Made by a program: the position numbers and the translations under genes. Source: an uncultured Clostridia bacterium (lineage in GTDB: Bacteria > Bacillota > Clostridia > Oscillospirales > Ruminococcaceae). From it: DNA of 6,213 nucleotides. Position 1 is the stretch's first letter, and each line of letters begins with the position of its first letter. The stretch spans positions 1-6,213 of the forward strand of contig CANEHP010000131.1 in NCBI GenBank assembly GCA_947427325.1. The letters run 5' to 3'. The notes under the pieces are model-generated. The model ran no database searches. It was not told the origin of the DNA and worked only from the letters and a program-made list of their open reading frames with translations. Positions 1 through 4,827 of the stretch are shown here, piece by piece.

Positions 1-28
1 TATCTTTTTAAAGGTGTCGAATTTTGGC

Positions 29-56
29 TTGCAAAATTCTCTTTTTGTGATATAAT
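29..56 (+). promoter_or_regulatory. Sigma-A promoter with extended -10 for the sulfatase-fold gene
   Basis: A -35 box TTGCAA (29-34) and a perfect -10 box TATAAT (51-56) are separated by 16 bp. TGA immediately precedes the -10, giving a TGn extended -10 element. The start codon at 98 lies about 35 bp downstream of the predicted transcription start. The positions are read directly; activity is inferred from the consensus match. Confidence 0.75.
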
Positions 57-97
57 ATCCTTATATAAAAAATACCTCGCTTGAAAGGATTTCATAA

Positions 98-2155
98 ATG
101 TTCATATTAAGGAATTTAAATACATCGGAAAAAATAATAAAGAATTTTCAGATTCCCGCTTTGGCGTTTTTAATTTATCCCATTATACTTCTGCTTTGGT
201 GTTTTAATTTTAATATCGCAGTGCTTATTGCTTTGGGAGCTGTTTGCTGTGCAGCTGTTTCGGCTTTGTTTTTTACGCTTCGCCTTAATAAAGTAATGCT
301 CACAAACTCTGTTTTAGGCTATGTTTTTACGGCGGGGATCAGCGTCCTGTTTTTTATTTGGCACTATTCCTTATATAAAAACATATCAATGAGTATTGCC
401 CTTACCCTTATAATTTTGAATTGTTGTAATATTCTTCTGTCATACTTTTTCAAGTATGGCTGCGACGGTAAGCTGCATCCCAAAAACCTTGCCTTTGCGG
501 CATTCGGCGCAGCTGCCCTGGCTTTTACGCTGTTTATTTATCTTCCCAGCGATTCCTTTATCAATAACCTTAAAAACTTTGATTTTACATATCAGGATTT
601 TATTTTCTTTATGCTGCTGCCCTGTTTTGCATTAGTTTTAATAGTTGAGGCAATAAGTCTGTTCTTTAACGAAAAATTCCTGAACCTTTACCTGTCGCTG
701 CTGGCGGGTATAAACCTATGTGTTTTTGTGCAATGCACCTTTCTGAACAGTAAGCTTACCATTCTTGACGGAGAGGCTATGAATTGGGACGATTATACGG
801 GTTATTCCGTTTTAAGCTCGGTTATCCTTTTGATTGTTCTTGCATTGCCTTTTATATTGCAATTTGTATTTAAAAAGCTTTGGAAAGCGGTTGTAAAGAA
901 AATTCCTCTTTTCGTGGGCCTTGTGGAGGGCGTTTCCTTGATTATTTTAGTTATTGCTTCCCAGGGAGAAATGTTTAAGACCGATTCTCTCATTCTTTCG
1001 GGAGACGAGCAGTACACCGTATCTTCACAGAAAAATATTATAACAATTTGCCTTGACGCCACCGACAACGAGTACATAAAAGCCGCCTTAAAGGACAAGC
1101 CCGAGATCTTTGAAGGCTATGAAGACTTTACCGTATACACAAATACCTGCAGTTATTTTGACTCTACCTTTCAGTCCTTTACGCAGATATTTTCGGGATA
1201 TGAGGAGCTGCCGATTTATGAAGTCGACAAATGGAATCATGACGCCTGGAGCTGTGAAAGAGGCATAGAATTTTTCAAAAGATTTCACGATGCAAACTAC
1301 AAAATGAATTTCTTTGTGGATGCAAGCTGGGATTTATCACTGTTACAGGGAAGGGTTGACAATATCAAGGCAAGCTCCGTTAAACAATCTTTAAGCGCTT
1401 ACATGGGTGTTGTAAATGATTTTAACCGTCTCACCGCATATCGCGCAATGCCCTTTGCCTTAAAAAGATTTTTTACGGTAGACGATTTGAATATAAATCG
1501 GAACTTCAGCTACGGGGAAGGGTTTAATTACTATAACGATGATTTTGAAGAAGATATAGACGCCATGAAGCTTGCCGACGGCAGCCAGAATTATTTTGTG
1601 GTAGAGCATACATGGGGCGCTCACACGCCCTTTGACAGGGATAATTTTATGGATACCACCGAATATCTTTTCGATATGGTGGCAAAGTATTTGGATAATT
1701 TAAAAAAATTTGGAGTATATGATAATTCCACCATTATCATAATGGCAGATCACGGTTCTCATAATATAACCAAATATCCCAACTCTACACCTCTTTTTAT
1801 GATAAAGGAAGCAGGCAGAAAATCGGAACGGCTCACCGTAAACGCTGCGCCTATATACTATACCGACCTTATGTCGACTTATCTTGTTAATGCGGGACTT
1901 TTTGACGAGGAAAAGGATCGGGAGCTGTTCGGAAATTCCATTTATGATTTTAAAGAGGGTGACAAAAGGGAAAGAACCGCACACTACCGTGTTGATGATA
2001 AAGACTATCCTCCCTCAAAGGTGTCGCCCTTGGTACCGTCCTTCGGATATAATGTAATTTATTCTTACAGTTATATCGGCGACAGCTCGGACTTGCTTAA
2101 GGCTACGAAAAAGGGACCCGATCGGATAGATCATATGGAAGAAGACGCATCTTAG
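98..2155 (+). CDS. Polytopic membrane sulfatase-fold transferase (LTA synthase/phosphoethanolamine-transferase-like)
   Basis: The 685-residue protein has a hydrophobic N-terminal half with about 8-9 predicted membrane segments (roughly residues 17-36, 39-60, 72-92, 97-117, 130-149, 167-189, 196-214, 235-258, 270-288). An extracytoplasmic alkaline-phosphatase/sulfatase-type domain follows (about 312-615). Visible signatures are a beta-strand ending in an Asp metal ligand (ITICLDATD, D320), a candidate nucleophile in FDSTFQSFTQIFSG (T357), the HTWGAHTPF segment (H504, H509), and the metal motif ADHGSHN (D551, H552). The sulfatase C/S-x-P-x-R formylglycine motif is missing, so a Thr-based phosphotransferase acting on a lipid-derived head group is more likely than a true sulfatase. 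The membrane part has more segments than the five of LtaS, so I do not call it LtaS. The start is supported by GAAAGGA at 83-89. It is monocistronic, with its own promoter and terminator. The donor and acceptor substrates are unknown. Confidence 0.85.
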   Translation: MFILRNLNTSEKIIKNFQIPALAFLIYPIILLLWCFNFNIAVLIALGAVCCAAVSALFFTLRLNKVMLTNSVLGYVFTAGISVLFFIWHYSLYKNISMSIALTLIILNCCNILLSYFFKYGCDGKLHPKNLAFAAFGAAALAFTLFIYLPSDSFINNLKNFDFTYQDFIFFMLLPCFALVLIVEAISLFFNEKFLNLYLSLLAGINLCVFVQCTFLNSKLTILDGEAMNWDDYTGYSVLSSVILLIVLALPFILQFVFKKLWKAVVKKIPLFVGLVEGVSLIILVIASQGEMFKTDSLILSGDEQYTVSSQKNIITICLDATDNEYIKAALKDKPEIFEGYEDFTVYTNTCSYFDSTFQSFTQIFSGYEELPIYEVDKWNHDAWSCERGIEFFKRFHDANYKMNFFVDASWDLSLLQGRVDNIKASSVKQSLSAYMGVVNDFNRLTAYRAMPFALKRFFTVDDLNINRNFSYGEGFNYYNDDFEEDIDAMKLADGSQNYFVVEHTWGAHTPFDRDNFMDTTEYLFDMVAKYLDNLKKFGVYDNSTIIIMADHGSHNITKYPNSTPLFMIKEAGRKSERLTVNAAPIYYTDLMSTYLVNAGLFDEEKDRELFGNSIYDFKEGDKRERTAHYRVDDKDYPPSKVSPLVPSFGYNVIYSYSYIGDSSDLLKATKKGPDRIDHMEEDAS

Positions 2156-2175
2156 GGAAGGCGAAGGCGTTTATA

Positions 2176-2206
2176 CCCGCTTTTAAGAAAAGCGGCGGGA
2201 ATTTTT
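2176..2206 (+). terminator. Rho-independent terminator after the sulfatase-fold gene
   Basis: CCGCTTTT (2177-2184), loop AAG, and AAAAGCGG (2188-2195) form an 8-bp stem about 20 bp after the stop codon. CGGGAATTTTT follows, with a T-run at 2202-2206. CCCGC at 2176 can alternatively pair with GCGGG at 2195-2199. The short offset before the T-run makes it imperfect, but its position fits termination of the upstream gene. Confidence 0.6.
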
Positions 2207-2330
2207 AACCGAAGCGGCAAAGCTCTTTTGGGGATAAAACTAATTCTTGTGAGGTCGGTAAAAAATCAGCGCTGTATTTCCGAAAGCGGGTAAATCACAG
2301 CCCGGCTTATTGACGGAACAAATTTCAAAA

Positions 2331-2386
2331 ATAAAACAGGACTGCATTTTCTGCCCGTTTTTCAAGCAGAAAATGCAGCCCTGTTT
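2331..2386 (-). terminator. Long stem-loop, probable terminator for leftward transcription
   Basis: A perfect 13-bp stem CTGCATTTTCTGC/GCAGAAAATGCAG (2342-2354 and 2366-2378) has an 11-nt loop. One A-C mismatch separates it from a further 7 bp (AAACAGG/CCTGTTT), giving about 21 bp in all. On the minus strand it is followed by a T-rich tail (GTTTTATTTTTG), which suits termination of the leftward SCP2 transcript about 220 bp downstream of its stop. On the plus strand the tail is only TTT, so it may be weakly bidirectional. Confidence 0.55.
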
Positions 2387-2605
2387 GGATAGACAAGAAT
2401 TTAAAATTTTACGGCTTTTGCACTGATCCCACAGCTTTAAAAAGACTTAGTACCGGAAGCTTTTAAATTTCTGCGGGTTTTGAAACTCTTTTTAAATCGG
2501 TAAATTACCGACAAGTTTTTTGAGAGAAGAATAAATCGGCACAAGGTTTCTTTGGGCGTACAGAAAGTCGTTTTTTACAGCACCTAAGTTACTGTAAAAT
2601 AAAAA

Positions 2606-3187
2606 TCACTTTTTGCCTTTGGAAGCTTTTGAAGTCTTTTTTGCAGCAGACTTAGGAGCTTCCTTTACGGCGGCTTTGGGCGTTTCCGCCGCAGCGGGCT
2701 TAGGCGCTTCTTTTACGGTAGTTTTGGGAGCTTCCACCGCAGCAGGCTTAGGAGTTTCTTTTACGTCGGCTTTGGGAGCTGCCGATGCGGCAGCCTTAGG
2801 CGCTGCCTTTTTTACAGCCGGTTTTTCATCGGTCTTAGCCGCTTCCTTTTTAGCGGGTTCTTTCTTGGCGTTTACCAAGAACATCAACTGCTTTGCCGCC
2901 TCATGATCCCCGTCGACGGCAAGCCTTCCGGCCTTAACGGCGTCAATAACCTCTAATTTGCCTGCGGCGATTGCCTTTAATGTTTCTCCGTCGGCCTCAA
3001 AAATAACGTCTCTGTCCACATAATCGTAAGGCTCAACGGACAAAGCGCCGTTTTTATATGCCGCATAAAAAATTCCTTCGCCTTCTCCCGTAATGTTAAA
3101 TTGAAATGCAAATTCCTGTGTAAAATGCGAAGGGTTTGCCTTAACAAAGTATTTTTTTACATCCTTGAATATCTGCTGGTAAGTCAT
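2606..3187 (-). CDS. SCP2 sterol-binding-domain protein with Lys/Ala/Pro repeat tail
   Basis: The protein has 193 residues. Residues 1 to about 105 match the SCP2 (sterol carrier protein 2) fold: an N-terminal helix (MTYQQIFKDVKKYF), a strand with FQFNITGEGEG, further strands, and the pattern DVIFEADGETLKAIAAGKL followed by AVKAGRLAVDGD. In bacteria, stand-alone domains of this kind are presumed to bind hydrophobic ligands. From about residue 107 the protein becomes a low-complexity basic tail rich in Lys, Ala and Pro, resembling histone-H1 or linker tails, with three 16-residue repeats at 140-187. I place the start at 3187, where AGAGGAAA precedes ATG by a few bases. An in-frame extension to 3235 is encoded by a tandem repeat that looks like promoter DNA. 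There is no signal peptide, so it is probably cytosolic. The gene stands alone on the minus strand. The domain call is fairly secure; the ligand and the tail's role are unknown. Confidence 0.85.
   Translation of the reverse strand: MTYQQIFKDVKKYFVKANPSHFTQEFAFQFNITGEGEGIFYAAYKNGALSVEPYDYVDRDVIFEADGETLKAIAAGKLEVIDAVKAGRLAVDGDHEAAKQLMFLVNAKKEPAKKEAAKTDEKPAVKKAAPKAAASAAPKADVKETPKPAAVEAPKTTVKEAPKPAAAETPKAAVKEAPKSAAKKTSKASKGKK
2627..2770 (-). repeat. Three 48-bp in-frame tandem repeats in the SCP2 tail
   Basis: Three consecutive 48-bp units encode 16-residue repeats at residues 140-155, 156-171 and 172-187, with consensus xxVKEAPKPAAxExPK. The spacing is exactly 48 bp: the plus-strand GGAGCT/GGCGCT/GGAGTT landmarks fall at 2655, 2703 and 2751. 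The third unit, nearest the C-terminus, has diverged (SAAKKTSK). Such arrays can expand or contract by slippage, so length variation between strains is expected. Confidence 0.85.
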
Positions 3188-3206
3188 ACAATTTCCTCTT
3201 TTCATA

Positions 3207-3235
3207 AGTATAAGTATCAATAGTATAAGTATCAA
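3207..3235 (-). promoter_or_regulatory. Promoter of the SCP2 gene, formed across two 15-bp tandem repeats
   Basis: Read on the minus strand, TTGATA (3235-3230) is followed after exactly 17 bp by TATACT (3212-3207). The -35 lies in the first repeat copy and the -10 in the second. The predicted start falls only about 15-20 bases before the ATG at 3187, leaving a short leader with the AGAGGAAA ribosome site. This is inferred from sequence only. Confidence 0.6.
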
Positions 3236-3236
3236 T
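3207..3236. repeat. Perfect 15-bp tandem duplication
   Basis: AGTATAAGTATCAAT occurs twice head to tail without mismatch (3207-3221 and 3222-3236). Because 15 is a multiple of three, it leaves the upstream reading frame open and produces an apparent N-terminal extension (ILILL-ILILM) for the SCP2 gene. That extension is probably not translated. Confidence 0.9.
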
Positions 3237-3240
3237 TAAC

Positions 3241-3284
3241 AATCTGTCTTTATAATATGCGGGGTCTCTTTGCAAAGACAGATT
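3241..3284. repeat. 11-bp perfect inverted repeat
   Basis: AATCTGTCTTT (3241-3251) and AAAGACAGATT (3274-3284) are perfect reverse complements with 22 bp between. The loop contains CTTTGCAAAG, itself palindromic (3268-3277). It lies just upstream of the predicted SCP2 promoter, so it could be an operator or a decaying repeat; nothing in the sequence decides. Confidence 0.6.
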
Positions 3285-3314
3285 TTAACATTGAGCATCA
3301 GTTCAATGTTAAAA
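3283..3314. repeat. 12-bp perfect hairpin
   Basis: TTTTAACATTGA (3283-3294) and TCAATGTTAAAA (3303-3314) pair perfectly around the 8-nt loop GCATCAGT. It has no T-run beyond the stem on either strand, so it is not an evident terminator. It abuts both the inverted repeat on its left and the large palindrome on its right. Confidence 0.65.
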
Positions 3315-3320
3315 AGGGTA

Positions 3321-3482
3321 AGAACTTGTTCTCATAGAAATTGGCATGCATCTTTTCGGCAAATTTTGCCGATGACTGCGTCAAAATTCCTTGAAATACA
3401 CGAGTATTCCTGCGGAATTTTTCCTTGTCCTCCACAAAATTTGCTCGAAAATCTGCGCACCATTCCTATGAGAACAAGTTCT
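3321..3482. repeat. 162-bp palindromic repeat element (MITE-like or hairpin-RNA element)
   Basis: The ends are a perfect 17-bp terminal inverted repeat, AGAACTTGTTCTCATAG (3321-3337) and its complement (3466-3482). The homology continues inward: the left arm aligns to the reverse complement of the right arm through TTTTCG, GCAAATTTTG, GA-GAC and AAAATTCC almost to the centre near 3401. The whole element can therefore fold into one long imperfect hairpin. No transposase is present and I see no clear target-site duplication (flanks GGGTA and AAGAA). The form suggests a non-autonomous mobile or dispersed intergenic repeat; I infer this from symmetry, not from a second copy. Confidence 0.75.
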
Positions 3483-3682
3483 AAGAAATAATGAAAGGGA
3501 AAATATACCCGTTTGTGATTAACTAATATGTTGAAGTATAGCACAAAAAATTCTTTAATTCAATATTTTTTCAAAAATAAAGTTTAAGAGACAGATAAAA
3601 TAGTAGGAGCTGACAAAAATGTAAAAAAACGCACGTATTTTTTGTACAAAAAATTAAAAAATTTAATATATAAGCCATTCAA

Positions 3683-3845
3683 GCTGCAACCCCGTTGCAG
3701 CCGCATCCGTTTAACCGAAAGTGGAACAGGGGATGTAAAAAATGAAAGCTTACAGTTTAATGACAGTTGACAGCTGTGGAACGGCTTCGCCGATTTTTAA
3801 TATCATTAGTCGGTTTTATCACCTTATGCGGATGCGGCATTTTTT
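3683..3845 (+). ncRNA. Possible structured RNA ending in an intrinsic-terminator-like stem
   Basis: A hairpin GCTGCAAC-CCC-GTTGCAGC (3683-3701) leads directly into GCCGCATCCG (3700-3709). The latter is exactly complementary to CGGATGCGGC at 3829-3838, which is followed by ATTTTTT (3840-3845). The closed domain of about 120 nt contains a CGGC-TTC-GCCG hairpin (3782-3792). The long-range closing stem plus T-run resembles a structured leader or small RNA. I do not recognise a riboswitch class, and no clear promoter or adjacent controlled gene is visible. It may instead be a composite of intergenic repeats. Confidence 0.3.
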
Positions 3846-3867
3846 AAAGAAACGGCTTGAATTGTAG
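3742..3867 (+). CDS. Possible 41-residue small ORF inside the repeat region
   Basis: ATG at 3742 is preceded by AGGGGA (3728-3733) at 8-bp spacing, a good ribosome site. The frame runs to TAG at 3867, encoding 41 residues starting MKAYSLMTVDSCG and ending in a basic stretch (RMRHFLKKRLEL). It spans one copy of the TGACAGTTGA element and the 3' arm of the long-range stem, so the open frame may be accidental. No signal peptide or family is recognisable. It is listed because the ribosome site is better than expected by chance. Confidence 0.2.
   Translation: MKAYSLMTVDSCGTASPIFNIISRFYHLMRMRHFLKKRLEL
3760..3798 (+). repeat. GC-hairpin intergenic repeat, copy 1
   Basis: ATGACAGTTGACAG is followed by the CGGC-TTC-GCCG hairpin (3782-3792) and ATTTTT. 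It shares TGACAGTTGA, TGT/TGTG and CGGCTTCGCCG in the same order with the inverted copy at 3892-3926. The short hairpin plus T-run would also resemble a weak terminator. Confidence 0.6.
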
Positions 3868-3891
3868 GCAGAAACGTAAAATTTCAAATCC

Positions 3892-3926
3892 GTCGGCGAA
3901 GCCGACACCTCAACTGTCAATTTTTT
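3892..3926 (-). repeat. GC-hairpin intergenic repeat, copy 2 (inverted)
   Basis: On the minus strand this reads TTGACAGTTGAGGTGTCGGC then TTCGCCGAC. The 6-bp stem GTCGGC-GAA-GCCGAC occupies 3892-3906, and TCAACTGTCA (3910-3919) is an exact reverse complement of 3761-3770. The two copies therefore face each other about 95 bp apart. Elements of this look are often dispersed in intergenic DNA of gut Clostridia (from memory, not checked). Confidence 0.6.
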
Positions 3927-3974
3927 AGTATCATATAAAGCCTAAAGGGAGTTTCCAAATAATTCGGGCAAGGA

Positions 3975-4003
3975 TTGACAAAAACAACACGGTTTGATAT
4001 AAT
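3975..4003 (+). promoter_or_regulatory. Consensus sigma-A promoter upstream of the phosphatidyltransferase
   Basis: TTGACA (3975-3980), a 17-bp spacer, and TATAAT (3998-4003) form a perfect consensus. TGA precedes the -10, giving an extended -10 as well. It should drive the phosphatidyltransferase at 4134 and probably the next gene, leaving a leader of about 120 nt. Confidence 0.85.
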
Positions 4004-4012
4004 AAACTCAAT

Positions 4013-4038
4013 AAAGAGAAGAAGCAAAGAGAAGAAGC
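4013..4038. repeat. 13-bp tandem duplication in the 5' leader
   Basis: AAAGAGAAGAAGC occurs twice head to tail without mismatch (4013-4025 and 4026-4038), starting close to the predicted transcription start. The purine-rich units resemble Shine-Dalgarno or RNA-binding sequence, but no start codon follows at the right distance. Confidence 0.85.
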
Positions 4039-4061
4039 CGCTTATCTGTATTTATTGAATG

Positions 4062-4106
4062 GGTAAGCACTATTTTAAGTGATTTACCGATTTAGTGCGG
4101 GTAAAT
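4062..4106 (+). promoter_or_regulatory. Leader with two mutually exclusive hairpins
   Basis: ATTTACC (4082-4088) can pair upstream with GGTAAG (4062-4067), as part of a hairpin continued by CACT/AGTG (4068-4071 and 4078-4081). It can also pair downstream with GGTAAAT (4100-4106). The two cannot form together. The downstream form ends 12-13 nt before the weak AAAAGG ribosome site of the phosphatidyltransferase. A 7-codon ORF (MGKHYFK, 4059-4082) overlays the first hairpin but has no ribosome site. A regulatory switch is conceivable but unproven. Confidence 0.3.
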
Positions 4107-4133
4107 GAGTTTAAAGTAAAAAGGTCGCTTTAA

Positions 4134-4730
4134 ATGAATTATAAAATAAAAAAAGAAGAAATATTCAGCATACCGAATATTTTAAGCCTCTTTCGTATTC
4201 TGCTGATTCCGGTGTTTATTGTGCTGTTTGTTAACTCCAAAGGCAATACGGGGTTTCACATTGCCGCAGTTGCAGTATTGGCTCTTTCGGGACTGACTGA
4301 TATGTTGGACGGAAAAATCGCTCGGCATTTTAATATGATAACCGAGCTGGGAAAGGTGCTTGACCCTGTTGCGGACAAGCTGACCCAATGCGCCATTATG
4401 ATATGTCTTACAATGCGCTATCCCCTTTTGTGGACGTTTATCGGCGCTTTGGCAATAAAAGAGATAACCATGGCGGTTTTGGGAATGGTATTTTTAAGAA
4501 AGGGCAGAAAGCTGAAAGGCGCACACTGGTACGGAAAGGTTTCTACGGTAGTGTTTTATCTTGTTATGATGGTGCTTCTTATAGTACCTGATGAGATACC
4601 CTTTGAGCTGTCTGCGGCTTTAATTATTTTAAGCGGCGCATTTATGATATTTTCGTTTATAATGTACATTACGGTTTACTTTAATATGGCGAGAGATATT
4701 AAGGAAAATAAGCCCAACAAAATGTATTGA
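4134..4730 (+). CDS. CDP-alcohol phosphatidyltransferase (phosphatidylglycerophosphate synthase-like)
   Basis: This 198-residue membrane enzyme carries the complete family signature D-x2-D-G-x2-A-R-x8-G-x3-D-x3-D: D56, D59, G60, A63, R64, G73, D77, D81. These residues bind the metal and CDP moiety and catalyse displacement of CMP from CDP-diacylglycerol. The N-terminus FSIPNILSLFRILLIPVF and the length match bacterial PgsA, which makes phosphatidylglycerophosphate from CDP-diacylglycerol and glycerol-3-phosphate at the cytoplasmic membrane. Six hydrophobic segments are visible, at about 18-34, 40-54, 86-104, 107-122, 136-152 and 158-184. A cardiolipin-synthase-type or other CDP-alcohol acceptor cannot be excluded, so I give no gene symbol. 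The ATG at 4134 has only a weak ribosome site (AAAAGG, 4119-4124). It is driven by the consensus promoter at 3975 and followed after 97 bp by the next gene, probably in one transcript. Confidence 0.9.
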   Translation: MNYKIKKEEIFSIPNILSLFRILLIPVFIVLFVNSKGNTGFHIAAVAVLALSGLTDMLDGKIARHFNMITELGKVLDPVADKLTQCAIMICLTMRYPLLWTFIGALAIKEITMAVLGMVFLRKGRKLKGAHWYGKVSTVVFYLVMMVLLIVPDEIPFELSAALIILSGAFMIFSFIMYITVYFNMARDIKENKPNKMY

Positions 4731-4827
4731 TAAAGAATAAAATTAAAGCGTCAAGGGTTTGACCACGGATTTTTATTAATTGGGCTTGCCGCTTGTTAGA
4801 CCGTTGTTTCGGATAAAGGAGCGCATT

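Larger units (their letters stand above)
2156..2605. other. Intergenic region without a gene; hairpins only
   Basis: About 450 bp lie between convergent genes and I see no credible coding sequence on either strand. The region holds the terminator at 2176-2206, the long hairpin at 2334-2386, and a small hairpin TCGGTA/TACCGA (2497-2511) followed by a T-run at 2515-2520. A second small hairpin, TTTTACAG/CTGTAAAA (2573-2580 and 2592-2599), lies just past the stop of the SCP2 gene. A 9-bp inverted pair AATTCTTGT/ACAAGAATT (2242-2250 and 2393-2401) brackets the long hairpin. Confidence 0.7.
3188..4133. other. Repeat-rich intergenic region, no confident gene
   Basis: About 950 bp lie between the divergent SCP2 and phosphatidyltransferase genes. 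From left to right it holds the 15-bp tandem repeat and promoter (3207-3236), an 11-bp inverted repeat (3241-3284), a 12-bp hairpin (3283-3314), a 162-bp palindromic element (3321-3482) and AT-rich DNA with an 18-bp palindrome (3637-3654). A possible structured RNA (3683-3845), a GC-hairpin element in inverted copies (3760-3798 and 3892-3926) and a consensus promoter with leader (3975-4133) complete it. Short ORFs across the 162-bp palindrome are products of the repeat. Confidence 0.7.

Noticed and set aside
802..1984. Three minus-strand ORFs within the sulfatase-fold gene
   Set aside because: They lie wholly inside a clear coding sequence in other frames, lack ribosome sites, and their proteins have no recognisable composition or domain.
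2627..2770. CRISPR-like array
   Set aside because: The units are contiguous, in frame, without spacers, and encode a low-complexity protein tail.
2613..2906. Plus-strand ORF, Ala/Gly-rich, opposite the SCP2 gene
   Set aside because: It is the antisense image of the repetitive Lys/Ala/Pro tail; its repeated sequence comes from the 48-bp units.
3188..3235. Longer N-terminus for the SCP2 protein (start at 3235)
   Set aside because: The extra 16 residues are encoded by the promoter-like 15-bp tandem repeat; the ATG at 3187 has a proper AGAGGAAA ribosome site.
3270..3544. Short ORFs on both strands (73 and 70 codons) across 3270-3544
   Set aside because: They run through the 162-bp palindrome, which is open on both strands, and neither has a convincing ribosome site. 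They are best explained as products of the repeat.
4182..4591. Antisense and alternate-frame ORFs in the phosphatidyltransferase gene
   Set aside because: The real frame carries the complete catalytic motif, and the others have no ribosome site or family.
4780..4827. TTG start at 4780 for the 183-residue protein
   Set aside because: No ribosome site precedes it, while AAAGGAG sits 6 bp before the ATG at 4828.
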